Shown here one piece after another: positions 33,779 through 42,284 of a stretch of 64,000 nucleotides of DNA. The notes beneath the pieces are model-generated. The model made no database searches. It was given only the letters and a program-made list of their open reading frames with translations, and was not told where the DNA came from. The stretch's first letter is position 1. Each line of letters begins with the position of its first letter. The translations under genes were made by a program, and so were the position numbers. Source of the DNA: Rubinisphaera italica (GTDB lineage: Bacteria > Planctomycetota > Planctomycetia > Planctomycetales > Planctomycetaceae); contig NZ_SJPG01000001.1 in the NCBI RefSeq assembly GCF_007859715.1, positions 2,134,728 to 2,198,727 on the forward strand, written 5' to 3'.

Positions 33779-34381
33779 TTGATCGAAGTACCCAAGTTGT
33801 CGGAAGTTGAATGGGAGGAGCTGGTCGGGAAACTGACGCTCCACGCCCATTCCAAGCTCATAAAGCTGTACTGGCGGGGCGTTCCGTATGCCAAGGGTGG
33901 AGCAATTCCGGGTGCCCCGTCCGCTCAGGATTTCGCAGCTGAAGCCATTGAAGCTTTCCTCGATGGCACGCGGACATGGGACAAAACCAAACACCCTGAT
34001 TTTTTGCAGTTCTTGCTGAGTGTGGTCGACAGCAAGATCAACCACCTTGTGGAAAGCGCCGAGAATCGCAAAACACGTAGGATCGACACGGCAAAAAAGC
34101 ACATCGAGCCGGCATATGAACTTAGAGGCAAGAGTAAGCGGCCTGATGAAATCGTCATTGACGAGGAAGCACGGCGTCGTAATCGAGAAGCCGTGCTTGC
34201 CGTATTGGGAGACGACAAATTGGCGAAGTCACTCTTCGAGTGCATCGAGGCCGAAATCACGAAGCCTGCCGAAATTGCGGAGTACCTTGGATTGGATGTA
34301 TCTGATGTCAACAACGCACAAAAACGCCTTCGACGGGCAGTAGACAAGGCCTTCGTGAAACTTGGGAGGTCGCGAAAATGA
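33779..34381 (+). CDS. Sigma-70-like factor beside CBASS
   Basis: 200 residues. A region-2-like part (APSAQDFAAEAIEAFLDGTR, then LSVVDSKINHLVESAENRKT) and a region-4-like HTH (KPAEIAEYLGLDVSDVNNAQ, then KRLRRAVDKAF) make it a small sigma-like factor. The start is a TTG with a perfect GGAGG seven bases upstream. It is the first gene of a three-gene operon whose others are a coiled-coil protein (ATGA overlap) and an ImmA/IrrE protease. It could direct transcription of the divergent CBASS genes (inference). Confidence 0.78.
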   Translation: MIEVPKLSEVEWEELVGKLTLHAHSKLIKLYWRGVPYAKGGAIPGAPSAQDFAAEAIEAFLDGTRTWDKTKHPDFLQFLLSVVDSKINHLVESAENRKTRRIDTAKKHIEPAYELRGKSKRPDEIVIDEEARRRNREAVLAVLGDDKLAKSLFECIEAEITKPAEIAEYLGLDVSDVNNAQKRLRRAVDKAFVKLGRSRK

Positions 34382-34809
34382 ACGAATTAGATCGATATGC
34401 TGACGAGGTTTGGGACCGGTTCATTGACTTTGTGTCGGAGCCCGTAAGTGCTCTCAATCAGGAACAGGTTCGTGATGAGCTTGCCCGTTGTGGGTTAGAT
34501 ATCACAAACGCTGTTTCGCGAGTTCAGCGCGCCCTCGCAACGGCAAATGCAAAGAATGAGCTTGCTGCCGCCAGAGAAAAACGGGCAAGCATCGTGGAAA
34601 AGCTGACATCAGTTGTCGCGCCGAGGATTGAAGGACTGCGTGAACGCCTAGATGGGATGATCGCGGGGAAGCTGAAGGGATCAGTTCAGGCAGCCTACTT
34701 CCGCAAACTTGAAGAAGCCGCCGACGAAGATGACTTGCGTCGCTTAATGGACGACATCGAACGACTGGATGCATTGGCTGATATTGATGAGACAGAAACC
34801 GAAACCTAG
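34378..34809 (+). CDS. Coiled-coil protein, candidate anti-sigma or protease target
   Basis: 143 residues, almost entirely helical. RVQRALATANAKNELAAARE is followed by long amphipathic heptads and an acidic tail (RLDALADIDETETET). No family recognised. ATGA overlap with the sigma gene and 23-bp overlap with the IrrE-like protease gene indicate tight co-expression. By position it is the likely partner that inhibits the sigma factor and is cut by the protease (inference). Confidence 0.68.
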   Translation: MNELDRYADEVWDRFIDFVSEPVSALNQEQVRDELARCGLDITNAVSRVQRALATANAKNELAAAREKRASIVEKLTSVVAPRIEGLRERLDGMIAGKLKGSVQAAYFRKLEEAADEDDLRRLMDDIERLDALADIDETETET

Positions 34810-35575
34810 CGTTGCACTTCCGACAGCTGAAGCATCAAGGCTCTGGAACCTTTACGGTTTCGAGAGCAGTTCCGATCTCGTTCTCGAAGATCTGGCTATG
34901 GCCCTTGGTGTGGTAGTGCTTGATGATGATCTTAAGTCCGCCGATGCTTGGCTCGTTCGCAAGGGTGACAATGGAATCATTAGGGTGAGTAATACGATTG
35001 CCGAGGCAGGGCGGAGACGATTTGCAGTTGCACACGAATTGGGCCATTGGTCCCTCCATAAGTCGGTAACTCAAATGATGTCTTGCACGAGTGCAGACAT
35101 GCTTGCGCGATACAAAGCCAGTCCGCCGGAGATGGAGGCCAACACGTTTGCTGCTGAGTTGCTTATGCCGAGGCATCTCTTTCAGCCGGCGATGCGACAG
35201 TCTCGACCGACCTCGCAATTCGTTAACGAACTCGCCAACCAATTTGGAACGACGCGAACTTCAACGGCTTACCGAATTGCTGATGTGACCGAAGACTACT
35301 TCGCATTGGTCATGTCGAAGGACGGCGTGATCAAGTGGTGGCAAGCGAGCGAAGCCCTGAAGGACTTAATGTGGATTGAAGCCGGCGAAGCAGTTCCTCG
35401 ATACAGCGTCGCAGCCCAGTTTTTCAACGGGGAAGAATTACCGAAGAAGCCCGAGAAGATTGATCTGGACGATTGGATCTCAGAAAACAAAGGTCTCGAA
35501 GCAGAGTATTTTTACGAGGACGTGATTCCAATGCCCTCCTACGGGCAGGTCTTAAGCCTGCTCTGGCTCGAATAA
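34787..35575 (+). CDS. ImmA/IrrE-family metallopeptidase
   Basis: 262 residues. The zinc site HELGHWSLH (HExxH form) lies in RRRFAVAHELGHW, and the third ligand Glu in the later MEANTFAAELLMP helix. ImmA/IrrE peptidases cleave repressors: IrrE in radiation response, ImmA in ICEBs1, and CapP in CBASS. The C-terminal 110 residues, with VIKWWQASEALKDLMWIE, could be a sensor domain. Beside CBASS it may cleave the coiled-coil partner to switch on the system (inference). Start is ATG 34787 or 34769. Confidence 0.82.
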   Translation: MRQKPKPSVALPTAEASRLWNLYGFESSSDLVLEDLAMALGVVVLDDDLKSADAWLVRKGDNGIIRVSNTIAEAGRRRFAVAHELGHWSLHKSVTQMMSCTSADMLARYKASPPEMEANTFAAELLMPRHLFQPAMRQSRPTSQFVNELANQFGTTRTSTAYRIADVTEDYFALVMSKDGVIKWWQASEALKDLMWIEAGEAVPRYSVAAQFFNGEELPKKPEKIDLDDWISENKGLEAEYFYEDVIPMPSYGQVLSLLWLE

Positions 35576-35580
35576 AAATG

Positions 35581-35603
35581 GCCCTGCATAGTTGATGCAG
35601 GGC
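35581..35603. terminator. Bidirectional hairpin terminator
   Basis: GCCCTGCAT (35581-35589) and ATGCAGGGC (35595-35603) form a 9-bp stem with a 5-nt loop, with AATAAAAATG on the left, between convergent genes. Confidence 0.8.
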
Positions 35604-35615
35604 GGTACCTGAGAA

Positions 35616-35987
35616 TCAGGCGCAATGGCCGCACCGGCCATGTTCTTTGGCGTTCTGGATGGTTGCGGTGACCGGACGAGACCATTCGTTGTTGTCATCC
35701 TCGCCGTTGAGCGTTTGACGAATGAACTGGAGAGCCTTGTCGATGTCACACCAGCCGAATGTTATCGATTCGAGCTGACGAATGTCGCCTTGAGCTAATC
35801 CGAGTTGACAGACCGCGTATTCCTGGGCGCCGTCCGGAGATGTTGAGTCGTTCAACCAGATGTAGCGGGGGTGCCCCGAGACTTTGAACGCCTGGCAGCA
35901 ACACCATGTCGTCTCGGTCAGTGCCTTCGCCAGCTTTTCAGCCGACGCGACTTCAGCGATGCACCAGATTCGATCTGGGTGCAACAT
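35616..35987 (-). CDS. Uncharacterised small protein
   Basis: 123 residues beginning MLHPDRIWCIAEVASAEKLA. It has a mixed alpha/beta pattern, a Cys run (TTWCCCQAF) and a Cys/His-rich C-terminus (EHGRCGHCA). No family recognised. Last of a three-gene minus-strand operon with TGATG overlaps; the longer frame to 36197 is the antisense part of the upstream gene. Typical mobile-element cargo with unknown role. Confidence 0.6.
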   Translation of the reverse strand: MLHPDRIWCIAEVASAEKLAKALTETTWCCCQAFKVSGHPRYIWLNDSTSPDGAQEYAVCQLGLAQGDIRQLESITFGWCDIDKALQFIRQTLNGEDDNNEWSRPVTATIQNAKEHGRCGHCA

Positions 35988-36241
35988 CACTCCCCTCCTT
36001 CCGTCGGTTCGAGAGATGAAGCCGACTGAATCGCCTCCACCATCTGAATAGCTGCTTCGCAGCCGGACGACGCCAGCGTCGAGTGCCATTTTCGGCCAAG
36101 GGTCGCGGCACCTACCACGTTGGGCGGAAATCCGCCTCGGCGTAGCCATCCAAGAAGCGCTTTCGCTAATTCCGTTGCATCCTCCCATTGTTTGCACTCA
36201 AGGGCGCCGAGCATGTCAGTCCATGTTTGTTGAGGATCCAT
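35987..36241 (-). CDS. Uncharacterised small helical protein
   Basis: 84 residues beginning MDPQQTWTDMLGALECKQWE. Predicted as mostly helical, with LAKALLGWLRRGGFPPNV in the middle. Starts and ends in TGATG overlaps with its neighbours, so the three genes are translationally coupled. No family recognised. Confidence 0.6.
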   Translation of the reverse strand: MDPQQTWTDMLGALECKQWEDATELAKALLGWLRRGGFPPNVVGAATLGRKWHSTLASSGCEAAIQMVEAIQSASSLEPTEGGE

Positions 36242-36435
36242 CACAGTTCCTCCCCAAATTCGACCATGGCTTCCGGCCAGTACTTGATTCCGCCATCGTT
36301 GAATGCATCGGGCTCGACCGTGTAGCCATCTCCACATTCAGTGCACTGCACATCCAGTGTGGCGTCATCGGCTCCACAGATTTCCAACTGCCCCTGACAG
36401 CTTCGGCAACGTCCATCTTCGAGATCGACAAACAT
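36241..36435 (-). CDS. Small zinc-ribbon protein
   Basis: 64 residues beginning MFVDLEDGRCRSCQGQLEIC. CRSC and a later CTEC make a CxxC...CxxC ribbon, followed by an acidic tail. GGAG lies 9 bases before the ATG. First gene of the three-gene operon. Likely nucleic-acid or protein binding. Confidence 0.65.
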   Translation of the reverse strand: MFVDLEDGRCRSCQGQLEICGADDATLDVQCTECGDGYTVEPDAFNDGGIKYWPEAMVEFGEEL

Positions 36436-36615
36436 TTCAGTCACTCCACTTGCTAAAGAACACAACCGCTGAATGCGGGCTTTGACAGAAGTGGCAAAGC
36501 GTGGCCAGATTGCCTGTGACCGTGACGTCGCGCAAGAAAATCGACGACTTTTCAACGCGAGAAAGTCGAGAACTTGTTTGCGCCCGTTCGGCGATTGTGG
36601 CAGCCTCGGTCACCT

Positions 36616-36909
36616 ATGTCTGAACCACCAACACTGAAGTCCCAGGAAATCTCACTTGACGACCCGGAGTCGAACAAAATGTTTCAACCGGGGCCGAACG
36701 AGCCGCTCGTTGCGACACCCGCTGCGATCGAGATGTACACAAACGAGACGATCTTGAAATGCTTCGGCGTGCTACGGCAACTCGCTGATCAGCATCAGGG
36801 GTTGGATTACCTTCAGGTCTTCGAAGCGGGTGACAAACCAGAAAACTTGTGGTTTATCGAAGACGGCCAAGGTGGAGCGATCACTGCTTTGCTTCCTTCC
36901 GACTACTGA
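36616..36909 (+). CDS. Uncharacterised small protein upstream of ArdC-like gene
   Basis: 97 residues. The N-terminal part is disordered (MSEPPTLKSQEISLDDPESN); the rest ends NLWFIEDGQGGAITALLPSD, a motif I associate with conserved small proteins of mobile elements but cannot name. No Shine-Dalgarno. It overlaps the frame of the next gene. Confidence 0.55.
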   Translation: MSEPPTLKSQEISLDDPESNKMFQPGPNEPLVATPAAIEMYTNETILKCFGVLRQLADQHQGLDYLQVFEAGDKPENLWFIEDGQGGAITALLPSDY

Positions 36910-37805
36910 AACTGAATAAGAAGGCATCCGAGAAGGCAGCGGAACTCAACGAACAGATCGAGCAGAGTCTCGAAGCTCTGTGCGGAGAGCTCGACGCTGG
37001 AAAGAGTGAGCAACTCGTTGCGTATCTGAAAGTACTGTCACAGTTTCATCGATACAGCTTTGGAAACGTGATGCTGATCACTCTGCAACGGCCTGATGCC
37101 TCACAAGTCGCTGGCTTTCATGCTTGGAAAAAACTCGGAAGGAGCGTGAAGAAGGGCGAACGCGGAATCAAAATTTTGGCTCCCGTGATGCGGAAGAAAG
37201 ATGAGGAAAATGAAGTCGAGAAATCACGAGATGGCGAAGAGGAAAAACGCGTCGTCGGATTTCGAACGGTTCATGTATTCGATGTGGCACAGACGGAAGG
37301 AGACGACCTGCCGGGATTTGCAGCAGTCACAGGTGAGCCAGGATACTTCATTGAGCGAATTCGCTCACAGATCCGAGATGCGGGCATCGAACTCGACACG
37401 GATTACATTGAGAGCGGAGCACTTGGCGTATCGACTGGTGGAAGAATCACCATTCGACCCGGACTGAATCCCGCCGAAGAATTCTCTGTTCTGATCCATG
37501 AATTTGCACACGAGCTACTTCATCGCGGAGAACGACGTCAGGACACGACAAAGACAATCAGAGAGACCGAGGCTGAAGCTGTCGCGTTCGCAGTTTGTCA
37601 CCGGATTGGCCTGAAAACTGGTTCTGCCGCGAGCGACTACATTCAGTTGTACAATGGCTCTCGCGAAACACTTCAGGAATCGCTGCAACACATTCGGGAC
37701 TGTGCCGCCAAAATACTTGATGGGCTCCTGTCGAATTCCAGCGACGAAGCAAACGAGAGTTCCTCAACTCAAAGAGCGCCAATGACACAGCCGAATCTGT
37801 TTTGA
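36849..37805 (+). CDS. ArdC-like ssDNA-binding zincin metallopeptidase
   Basis: 318 residues in frame. The N-terminal ssDNA-binding part has KASEKAAELNEQIEQSLEAL and the core YLKVLSQFHRYSFGNVMLIT with WKKLGRSVKKGERGIKILAP. The C-terminal zincin has the site LIHEFAHELLHRG and a downstream Glu in IRETEAEAVAFAV. ArdC proteins protect incoming DNA from restriction. Homology begins near KASEKA (about 36921); GTG 36849 is the only standard start upstream and overlaps the previous gene by 61 bp, so the true N-terminus is uncertain, possibly a CTG at 36912. Confidence 0.85.
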   Translation: MVYRRRPRWSDHCFASFRLLKLNKKASEKAAELNEQIEQSLEALCGELDAGKSEQLVAYLKVLSQFHRYSFGNVMLITLQRPDASQVAGFHAWKKLGRSVKKGERGIKILAPVMRKKDEENEVEKSRDGEEEKRVVGFRTVHVFDVAQTEGDDLPGFAAVTGEPGYFIERIRSQIRDAGIELDTDYIESGALGVSTGGRITIRPGLNPAEEFSVLIHEFAHELLHRGERRQDTTKTIRETEAEAVAFAVCHRIGLKTGSAASDYIQLYNGSRETLQESLQHIRDCAAKILDGLLSNSSDEANESSSTQRAPMTQPNLF

Positions 37806-37844
37806 TTTCGAAGGGTCACTCGTCGTTTCTGAGTGGCGATTGCT

Positions 37845-38315
37845 TCAGAAAAGCGATCCTGGTTCCGGCAACGAAGGCAAGTCAGATGAATCGAATTTTG
37901 GTTCGTATCCACGTCGGATTTCGGTCCTTGCCGGAACCTTCGAGAGTGTGTCCATGTGAACTTCCATCTCGGTCCCGTTTGGAATCAGACGGACTGTCGC
38001 CAGGTGCCGATCCAAATTGACCTTCAACACATCAGCAATCGCAGGTTCGCCACCGTATTCGAATTCCACAGTGTCTCCCGCGGTGACTGTCAGCTCGGAG
38101 TTTGCAGGCAGGTCTGAATGTGTTGGCTGAGTTACTTCAGTCTGGCCATTTCGGATTGCCCATTGGAAATCGGTCCGGATTTCGTCGAGTACGTCTCGCA
38201 AGACTCGTATTTCGTCTGCGATTCGCTCCAGAACAGGAACCACATCGCAATCAGCCGACTCTGGTGATTTTCTCGCCAACGGGATGAGCGTGCCACGGTG
38301 TGGGCATGACGTCAA
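37845..38315 (-). CDS. Uncharacterised protein in the ATPase operon
   Basis: 156 residues. A coiled-coil-like helix (VLERIADEIRVLRDVLDEIR) is followed by a small beta-rich region (ELTVTAGDTVEFEYGGEPAI). The start appears to be TTG at 38315, as no ATG fits. It lies 24 bp downstream of the second VirD4/HerA-like ATPase on the same strand, so it may be its partner. No family recognised. Confidence 0.55.
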   Translation of the reverse strand: MTSCPHRGTLIPLARKSPESADCDVVPVLERIADEIRVLRDVLDEIRTDFQWAIRNGQTEVTQPTHSDLPANSELTVTAGDTVEFEYGGEPAIADVLKVNLDRHLATVRLIPNGTEMEVHMDTLSKVPARTEIRRGYEPKFDSSDLPSLPEPGSLF

Positions 38316-38339
38316 ATATTCTGCGGCTTACGTTTATCG

Positions 38340-40493
38340 TTACCCGTAACGCTGCTGCGAGACCTGGCGAACCACTTCTGCACGAGGACTGTTCAGCCTG
38401 GCCGGAGCCAGCGTCGTCATCGAGAAGGTGGAGGGCTTTCCATCGATCAAAAGGCGAAGATACCCATGGTACTTCGGAATCTTCATCAAATCCTCTTTGG
38501 ACAACCCACTCCCAAGAAGTGCGACGAGCACTTCGGCATCACGTGGACCAACTGTCATGCAGAGTGTCGAACCGCAGTTTCCCAGTACGCCCGCCAAGGT
38601 ATCGGAGTCGAGCTGTTCCAGCATTTGGGTGGAAAGGACATAGCTTGTGCGGTACTTCCGTGACTCAGCCAAAGCGTCGGCCATTGTTGAATTACCGTCC
38701 GCGAGATAGGAATGAAACTCATCTACGACGACGACACAATCCGTACGGTCATCTTCTTCGATATCGGCGCGGCTCATGGCTGCGATCTGTAAGCTGGAGA
38801 GCAAGAGCGATCCCAGCAGCGTCGACGCGTCGTGCCCGACCTGGCCTTTCGAAAGATTACAGATCAGAATCTGCGAACGGTCCATGATCTCTCGAAACTC
38901 AATCCCCTTTCGCTGCGGGGCAAAAATACGTTGCAGACGTTCGTTCGTGGTGAATGCTCCCAGTTTATTCTGAAGACTGGCGACATACTGAACCCGGTCG
39001 CGGTCATTCCAGCGATTGAATTCTGTTAACCAGAATTCTCGCACGGCCTCATTCGTGATGTTCGACATGGCTGACCTGCGGAAGTTCGCATCCGTCAACA
39101 ATCGTTGGATGCTCGACAACGAAGCGTGCTGAGTTCCGATTAATGACAAGAGGCAATTGCGGAAGATATGCAAAAGCCGGGGTGCGGAACCTTCGTCGAA
39201 TCCGAACACGTTCTTGAAGGATGTCAGCACGGCGTCGGCCACGAGGTTCGGATCGGAATTGCGAGAGCCAACCAGCGGATTGAATCCTACGTTGGCTTCA
39301 GCCGCATCGAACCAAATAACGTCATTTGTTCTCCGACTGGGAACATGGTTCAAAACCTCGTTTGCCAAGTCGCCGTGGGGATCGACCAGGACGACTCCCC
39401 TCTTCGCCTCCATTTGTTGCCGAACGACATTGAGTAAGAAAGTCGACTTTCCGCAGCCCGTTTTCCCAATAGCCAGCACATGACGACGCAAGTCGTCTAC
39501 CGCGATGCCGAATTGATTTCGCTGTTGGCGAAACTTCACGCGTCCCAGCACGGTTGCACTCTTGCTATTTGAAACAAGATGAATCGGCGGTTCGATCTCA
39601 CGGAACTCAGACCGTGTCACGCGTGAAACGGTGTCACCTGATACGGTGATGGGGTGCCAAATTGTCGCAATCTCCCGGGGTGACATCAGAAAAGTGCGAT
39701 GGCTTCTGTCACGTTTCGATATTCGGAAACGTTGAAAATGGACTGTGCCGTCGGTAAATCGGCCCAAGGCACTGGCAATTTCGTTCAGCTTCCTGATCGC
39801 CAATGGCTTCGAGTCAGATGGTACGGTTGAGAACGCAGAAATACGACATTCGAGCAATTTCATTCCCGCTTTGTCCGGCATGTTTTCGGAGATCTTGTCA
39901 CGTTTTGTGAACCGCCAAATGAGAGCTGCTAATTGTCGGCGGATGAAACGGTGGTCAGTACTCCATCGCAGATATGTTTCACGAAGCGATTCGGTTGCGA
40001 AACGGTACTGCCACCGTCGCGTGATCCGTTCCAACGCAACAAGTCGAGAGCGTCGTGCAGCCTTGATCGTCAGACGAAGATCGCAGGCAACTCGTCCCGA
40101 TTTTCCGGTATGCAGACTGGAAAGCAGGCCTGAAATGGGATCGGCTAATGTGCGTTGATCGGCGTCGTCAACAAAACTCTCGAATGTCCGCAACGGCAAG
40201 ATGTCAGGTAACAATCGAAGATTCATACCCCAACGTTCACGATCGCTTCTGGTCGGCATATTTGCTTCGGGCTCGATCGTGCATCCCGGATAGACGTCTT
40301 GAATCTCCCGCAGAAATGTCCGGCGACATTCGTCAGGCAAATCGACGCTGTACGACACTTGCCCCTCTCTCGACTGAATCCAGAGTGAGAGCGAGTGTCG
40401 CCTCGCAATCGCCTCGTGTGCCGATGCAAGCACGGAAACCATGCCGATCGGGCCACGTGTACTGCCGGTGGGAACGGAAATGCGAAAGCGCAT
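38340..40493 (-). CDS. VirD4/HerA-like conjugative coupling ATPase, copy 2
   Basis: 717 residues. A long N-terminal region precedes Walker A AIGKTGCGKSTFLLNVV; Walker B is CVVVVDEFHSYLADG. Other helicase-like motifs are VVLVDPHGDLANEVL and the sensor region SYVLSTQMLEQLDSD. The sequence resembles conjugative transfer ATPases of the TraD/TraG or HerA class found in integrative elements. It is distinct from copy 1 (no Ser-rich linker), so the element encodes two different DNA-pumping-type ATPases. Location would be the inner membrane, though no TM helix is obvious. Confidence 0.85.
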   Translation of the reverse strand: MRFRISVPTGSTRGPIGMVSVLASAHEAIARRHSLSLWIQSREGQVSYSVDLPDECRRTFLREIQDVYPGCTIEPEANMPTRSDRERWGMNLRLLPDILPLRTFESFVDDADQRTLADPISGLLSSLHTGKSGRVACDLRLTIKAARRSRLVALERITRRWQYRFATESLRETYLRWSTDHRFIRRQLAALIWRFTKRDKISENMPDKAGMKLLECRISAFSTVPSDSKPLAIRKLNEIASALGRFTDGTVHFQRFRISKRDRSHRTFLMSPREIATIWHPITVSGDTVSRVTRSEFREIEPPIHLVSNSKSATVLGRVKFRQQRNQFGIAVDDLRRHVLAIGKTGCGKSTFLLNVVRQQMEAKRGVVLVDPHGDLANEVLNHVPSRRTNDVIWFDAAEANVGFNPLVGSRNSDPNLVADAVLTSFKNVFGFDEGSAPRLLHIFRNCLLSLIGTQHASLSSIQRLLTDANFRRSAMSNITNEAVREFWLTEFNRWNDRDRVQYVASLQNKLGAFTTNERLQRIFAPQRKGIEFREIMDRSQILICNLSKGQVGHDASTLLGSLLLSSLQIAAMSRADIEEDDRTDCVVVVDEFHSYLADGNSTMADALAESRKYRTSYVLSTQMLEQLDSDTLAGVLGNCGSTLCMTVGPRDAEVLVALLGSGLSKEDLMKIPKYHGYLRLLIDGKPSTFSMTTLAPARLNSPRAEVVRQVSQQRYG

Positions 40494-40863
40494 TGTGAGT
40501 CAAAAGAGAATCCCGCCCCCGGATTGAATCAGACAACGAGAGCGGGCCCGTTGTGTCCTCATCCGCAGGTGGCAGTCTGTTGTCCCAGGACGTCCGAAGT
40601 TGTTCGATTCGGTTCACTCAGCCCTGTTGATACGACGCCACCGCAGTCAACACTGCTGAGCGATGTCAGGCGAGAGATAACAGATGACCGCTCGATCACG
40701 ATCCATGCCCATCAAGCGACGGGGCTGCCAAACGGGAAGACAGGTTACCACGGTCAAAGGATCGGGTCACTGAGTTCGCGGAGATTTCATAGACGCGTTA
40801 TGATTGGCGATTTGAATTGTCAATCGCCGAGTCTGCGCAAATAGCTGGCATGGGGAGAACGAG
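40494..40863. promoter_or_regulatory. Divergent intergenic region
   Basis: About 370 bp between the divergent ATPase and the SpoIIAA-like gene. A short dyad (GGCGATTTGAATTGTCAATC) lies near its right end. No gene is supported. Confidence 0.4.
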
Positions 40864-41316
40864 ATGAGCCACTCTGTCACTGAAATCAACGGAACCAATG
40901 TCATCGAAGTTACGACAGCACTGAAGATTGATACGGCGTTGCTAAGCGAAGTCATTTCCAGCGTTCGCACAGTCGGTCAGGCGGCTGGTAAGGTTCGCCT
41001 GTTCTTTCATCTGCCCTACATGACGGAATGGGATGGAACTACACCGTGGGCCGAAGTGTTGTCTGATGAGACGTCGCTCGAACAAGTCGAGCGAGTGGCA
41101 GTCCTGGCGGATTCGCAATGGGAACAATCCGTTGAAGGCATTGCCATGCCCTGTCGTAACGCAGATGTGAAGTTTTTCAGTTTGGGGACAAACTCTCCGG
41201 CCCAAAGAATGGGATTTTCCAAGCTGTTTGGTGGAGAATCAGCGGAACCAACACAAGACACTCGAATGGACGGGATAAGTGCGGCAAGGACATGGATCTA
41301 CGAGGGTTACATGTGA
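40864..41316 (+). CDS. SpoIIAA/STAS-like protein
   Basis: 150 residues. The N-terminal strand INGTNVIEVTTALKIDTALL, helix around SVRTVGQAAGKVRLFFHLPY and the following strand-helix units match the SpoIIAA-like family (PF11964) of STAS-fold proteins. Such proteins act as anti-anti-sigma factors or bind lipids. Here in the mobile region, its partner is unknown. The nearby sigma-like gene is a possible link but there is no direct evidence. Confidence 0.65.
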   Translation: MSHSVTEINGTNVIEVTTALKIDTALLSEVISSVRTVGQAAGKVRLFFHLPYMTEWDGTTPWAEVLSDETSLEQVERVAVLADSQWEQSVEGIAMPCRNADVKFFSLGTNSPAQRMGFSKLFGGESAEPTQDTRMDGISAARTWIYEGYM

Positions 41317-41329
41317 TCCGTGGTTTGCT

Positions 41330-42238
41330 TTACGCTGATTTGGCGAATGCGGGTTGCACATTCGACTGCGTAGGTTTCGGCTGTCGAATGCATCGGCTCG
41401 TTGAAGATTCGCGGGTTCGCGGAATCATCATCCGTTTGAGTCCGCGATGATCCTGAAAGACAGCATCCGCAAAGGGATTTGACCGGATGACTTCAAAAAG
41501 GTCGCCGCCCACAAAGACTGTTCTTGCCGGATTCGCCATGATCTCTCCTGCCAAACTCAGGATTCGCTCCAAGCGAGACTTACTCCTTGTCGTGATGAAC
41601 AGCACGAGGTAGCGGTGGCTATCGTTGGCACGAAACTGATATTGGTGAGCATCATAACCGCGAATCTTCCGTTCAATCGATTCTGTGTCTTTGGTGGTCC
41701 TGATTCTTTCCGTCGCATTGTCCAACTCAACGACAAAGTTGAACTTCCCACCGAACGCATCAACGAGTTGAAACGCACAATCGGGGTAAAGTGTGAACCC
41801 AGCTGCGTCGATCCGAACACTGTTCTCGCGAGCGTACTGCACCACTCGAATCCCCTCTCGATCAGCCTGACAAATCACGTGAACAATAAGTTCCGCGAGG
41901 GCGTGCGTGTGTTGATGATGCCCGAGACGAATTTCCTCAAAGTATCGACGTCTGGGGAGTGCCACAGAATCGTCATACAAAAAGCGAAAGCCCTCTCGGC
42001 TGAGTTTGAAGTACTTCGGTGGTTGCCCGTCCGTCGCAAACCCATATCGCCACGACTTGATGAAGCCGCACTTTGAAAGTGCTCTCAGACGTCTCCGTAG
42101 GTTTGACGGATCGGTAAAGCGTGACTCGAACGTTGCGCTAAGCTTCATCAACTGCGAGACCGTGAGAGGACAGCGATCGAGGGCCATCAATATCTGGTTA
42201 TCTCGCGGGCCGATCTTTGTCTCTGATCTTTTTGCCAT
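41330..42238 (-). CDS. Replication-relaxation-family protein, copy 2
   Basis: 302 residues. A winged helix near the N-terminus ([20 protein letters not shown], then [20 protein letters not shown]) is followed by an endonuclease-like core: [20 protein letters not shown] and [20 protein letters not shown], matching PF13814. A role in initiating replication or DNA relaxation of the element is likely. It is divergent from the primase gene. Confidence 0.72.
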   Translation of the reverse strand: MAKRSETKIGPRDNQILMALDRCPLTVSQLMKLSATFESRFTDPSNLRRRLRALSKCGFIKSWRYGFATDGQPPKYFKLSREGFRFLYDDSVALPRRRYFEEIRLGHHQHTHALAELIVHVICQADREGIRVVQYARENSVRIDAAGFTLYPDCAFQLVDAFGGKFNFVVELDNATERIRTTKDTESIERKIRGYDAHQYQFRANDSHRYLVLFITTRSKSRLERILSLAGEIMANPARTVFVGGDLFEVIRSNPFADAVFQDHRGLKRMMIPRTRESSTSRCIRQPKPTQSNVQPAFAKSA

Positions 42239-42269
42239 CCCGGTTCAATGCATGTTAGCATGGCTCCCT

Positions 42270-42284
42270 TTTACTTCCTCTTGC
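42270..42284 (+). promoter_or_regulatory. Pyrimidine-rich start leader of primase gene
   Basis: TTTACTTCCTC (42270-42280), a one-base variant of the motif at 26833 and 30410, lies just before the primase ATG at 42285. Confidence 0.4.
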
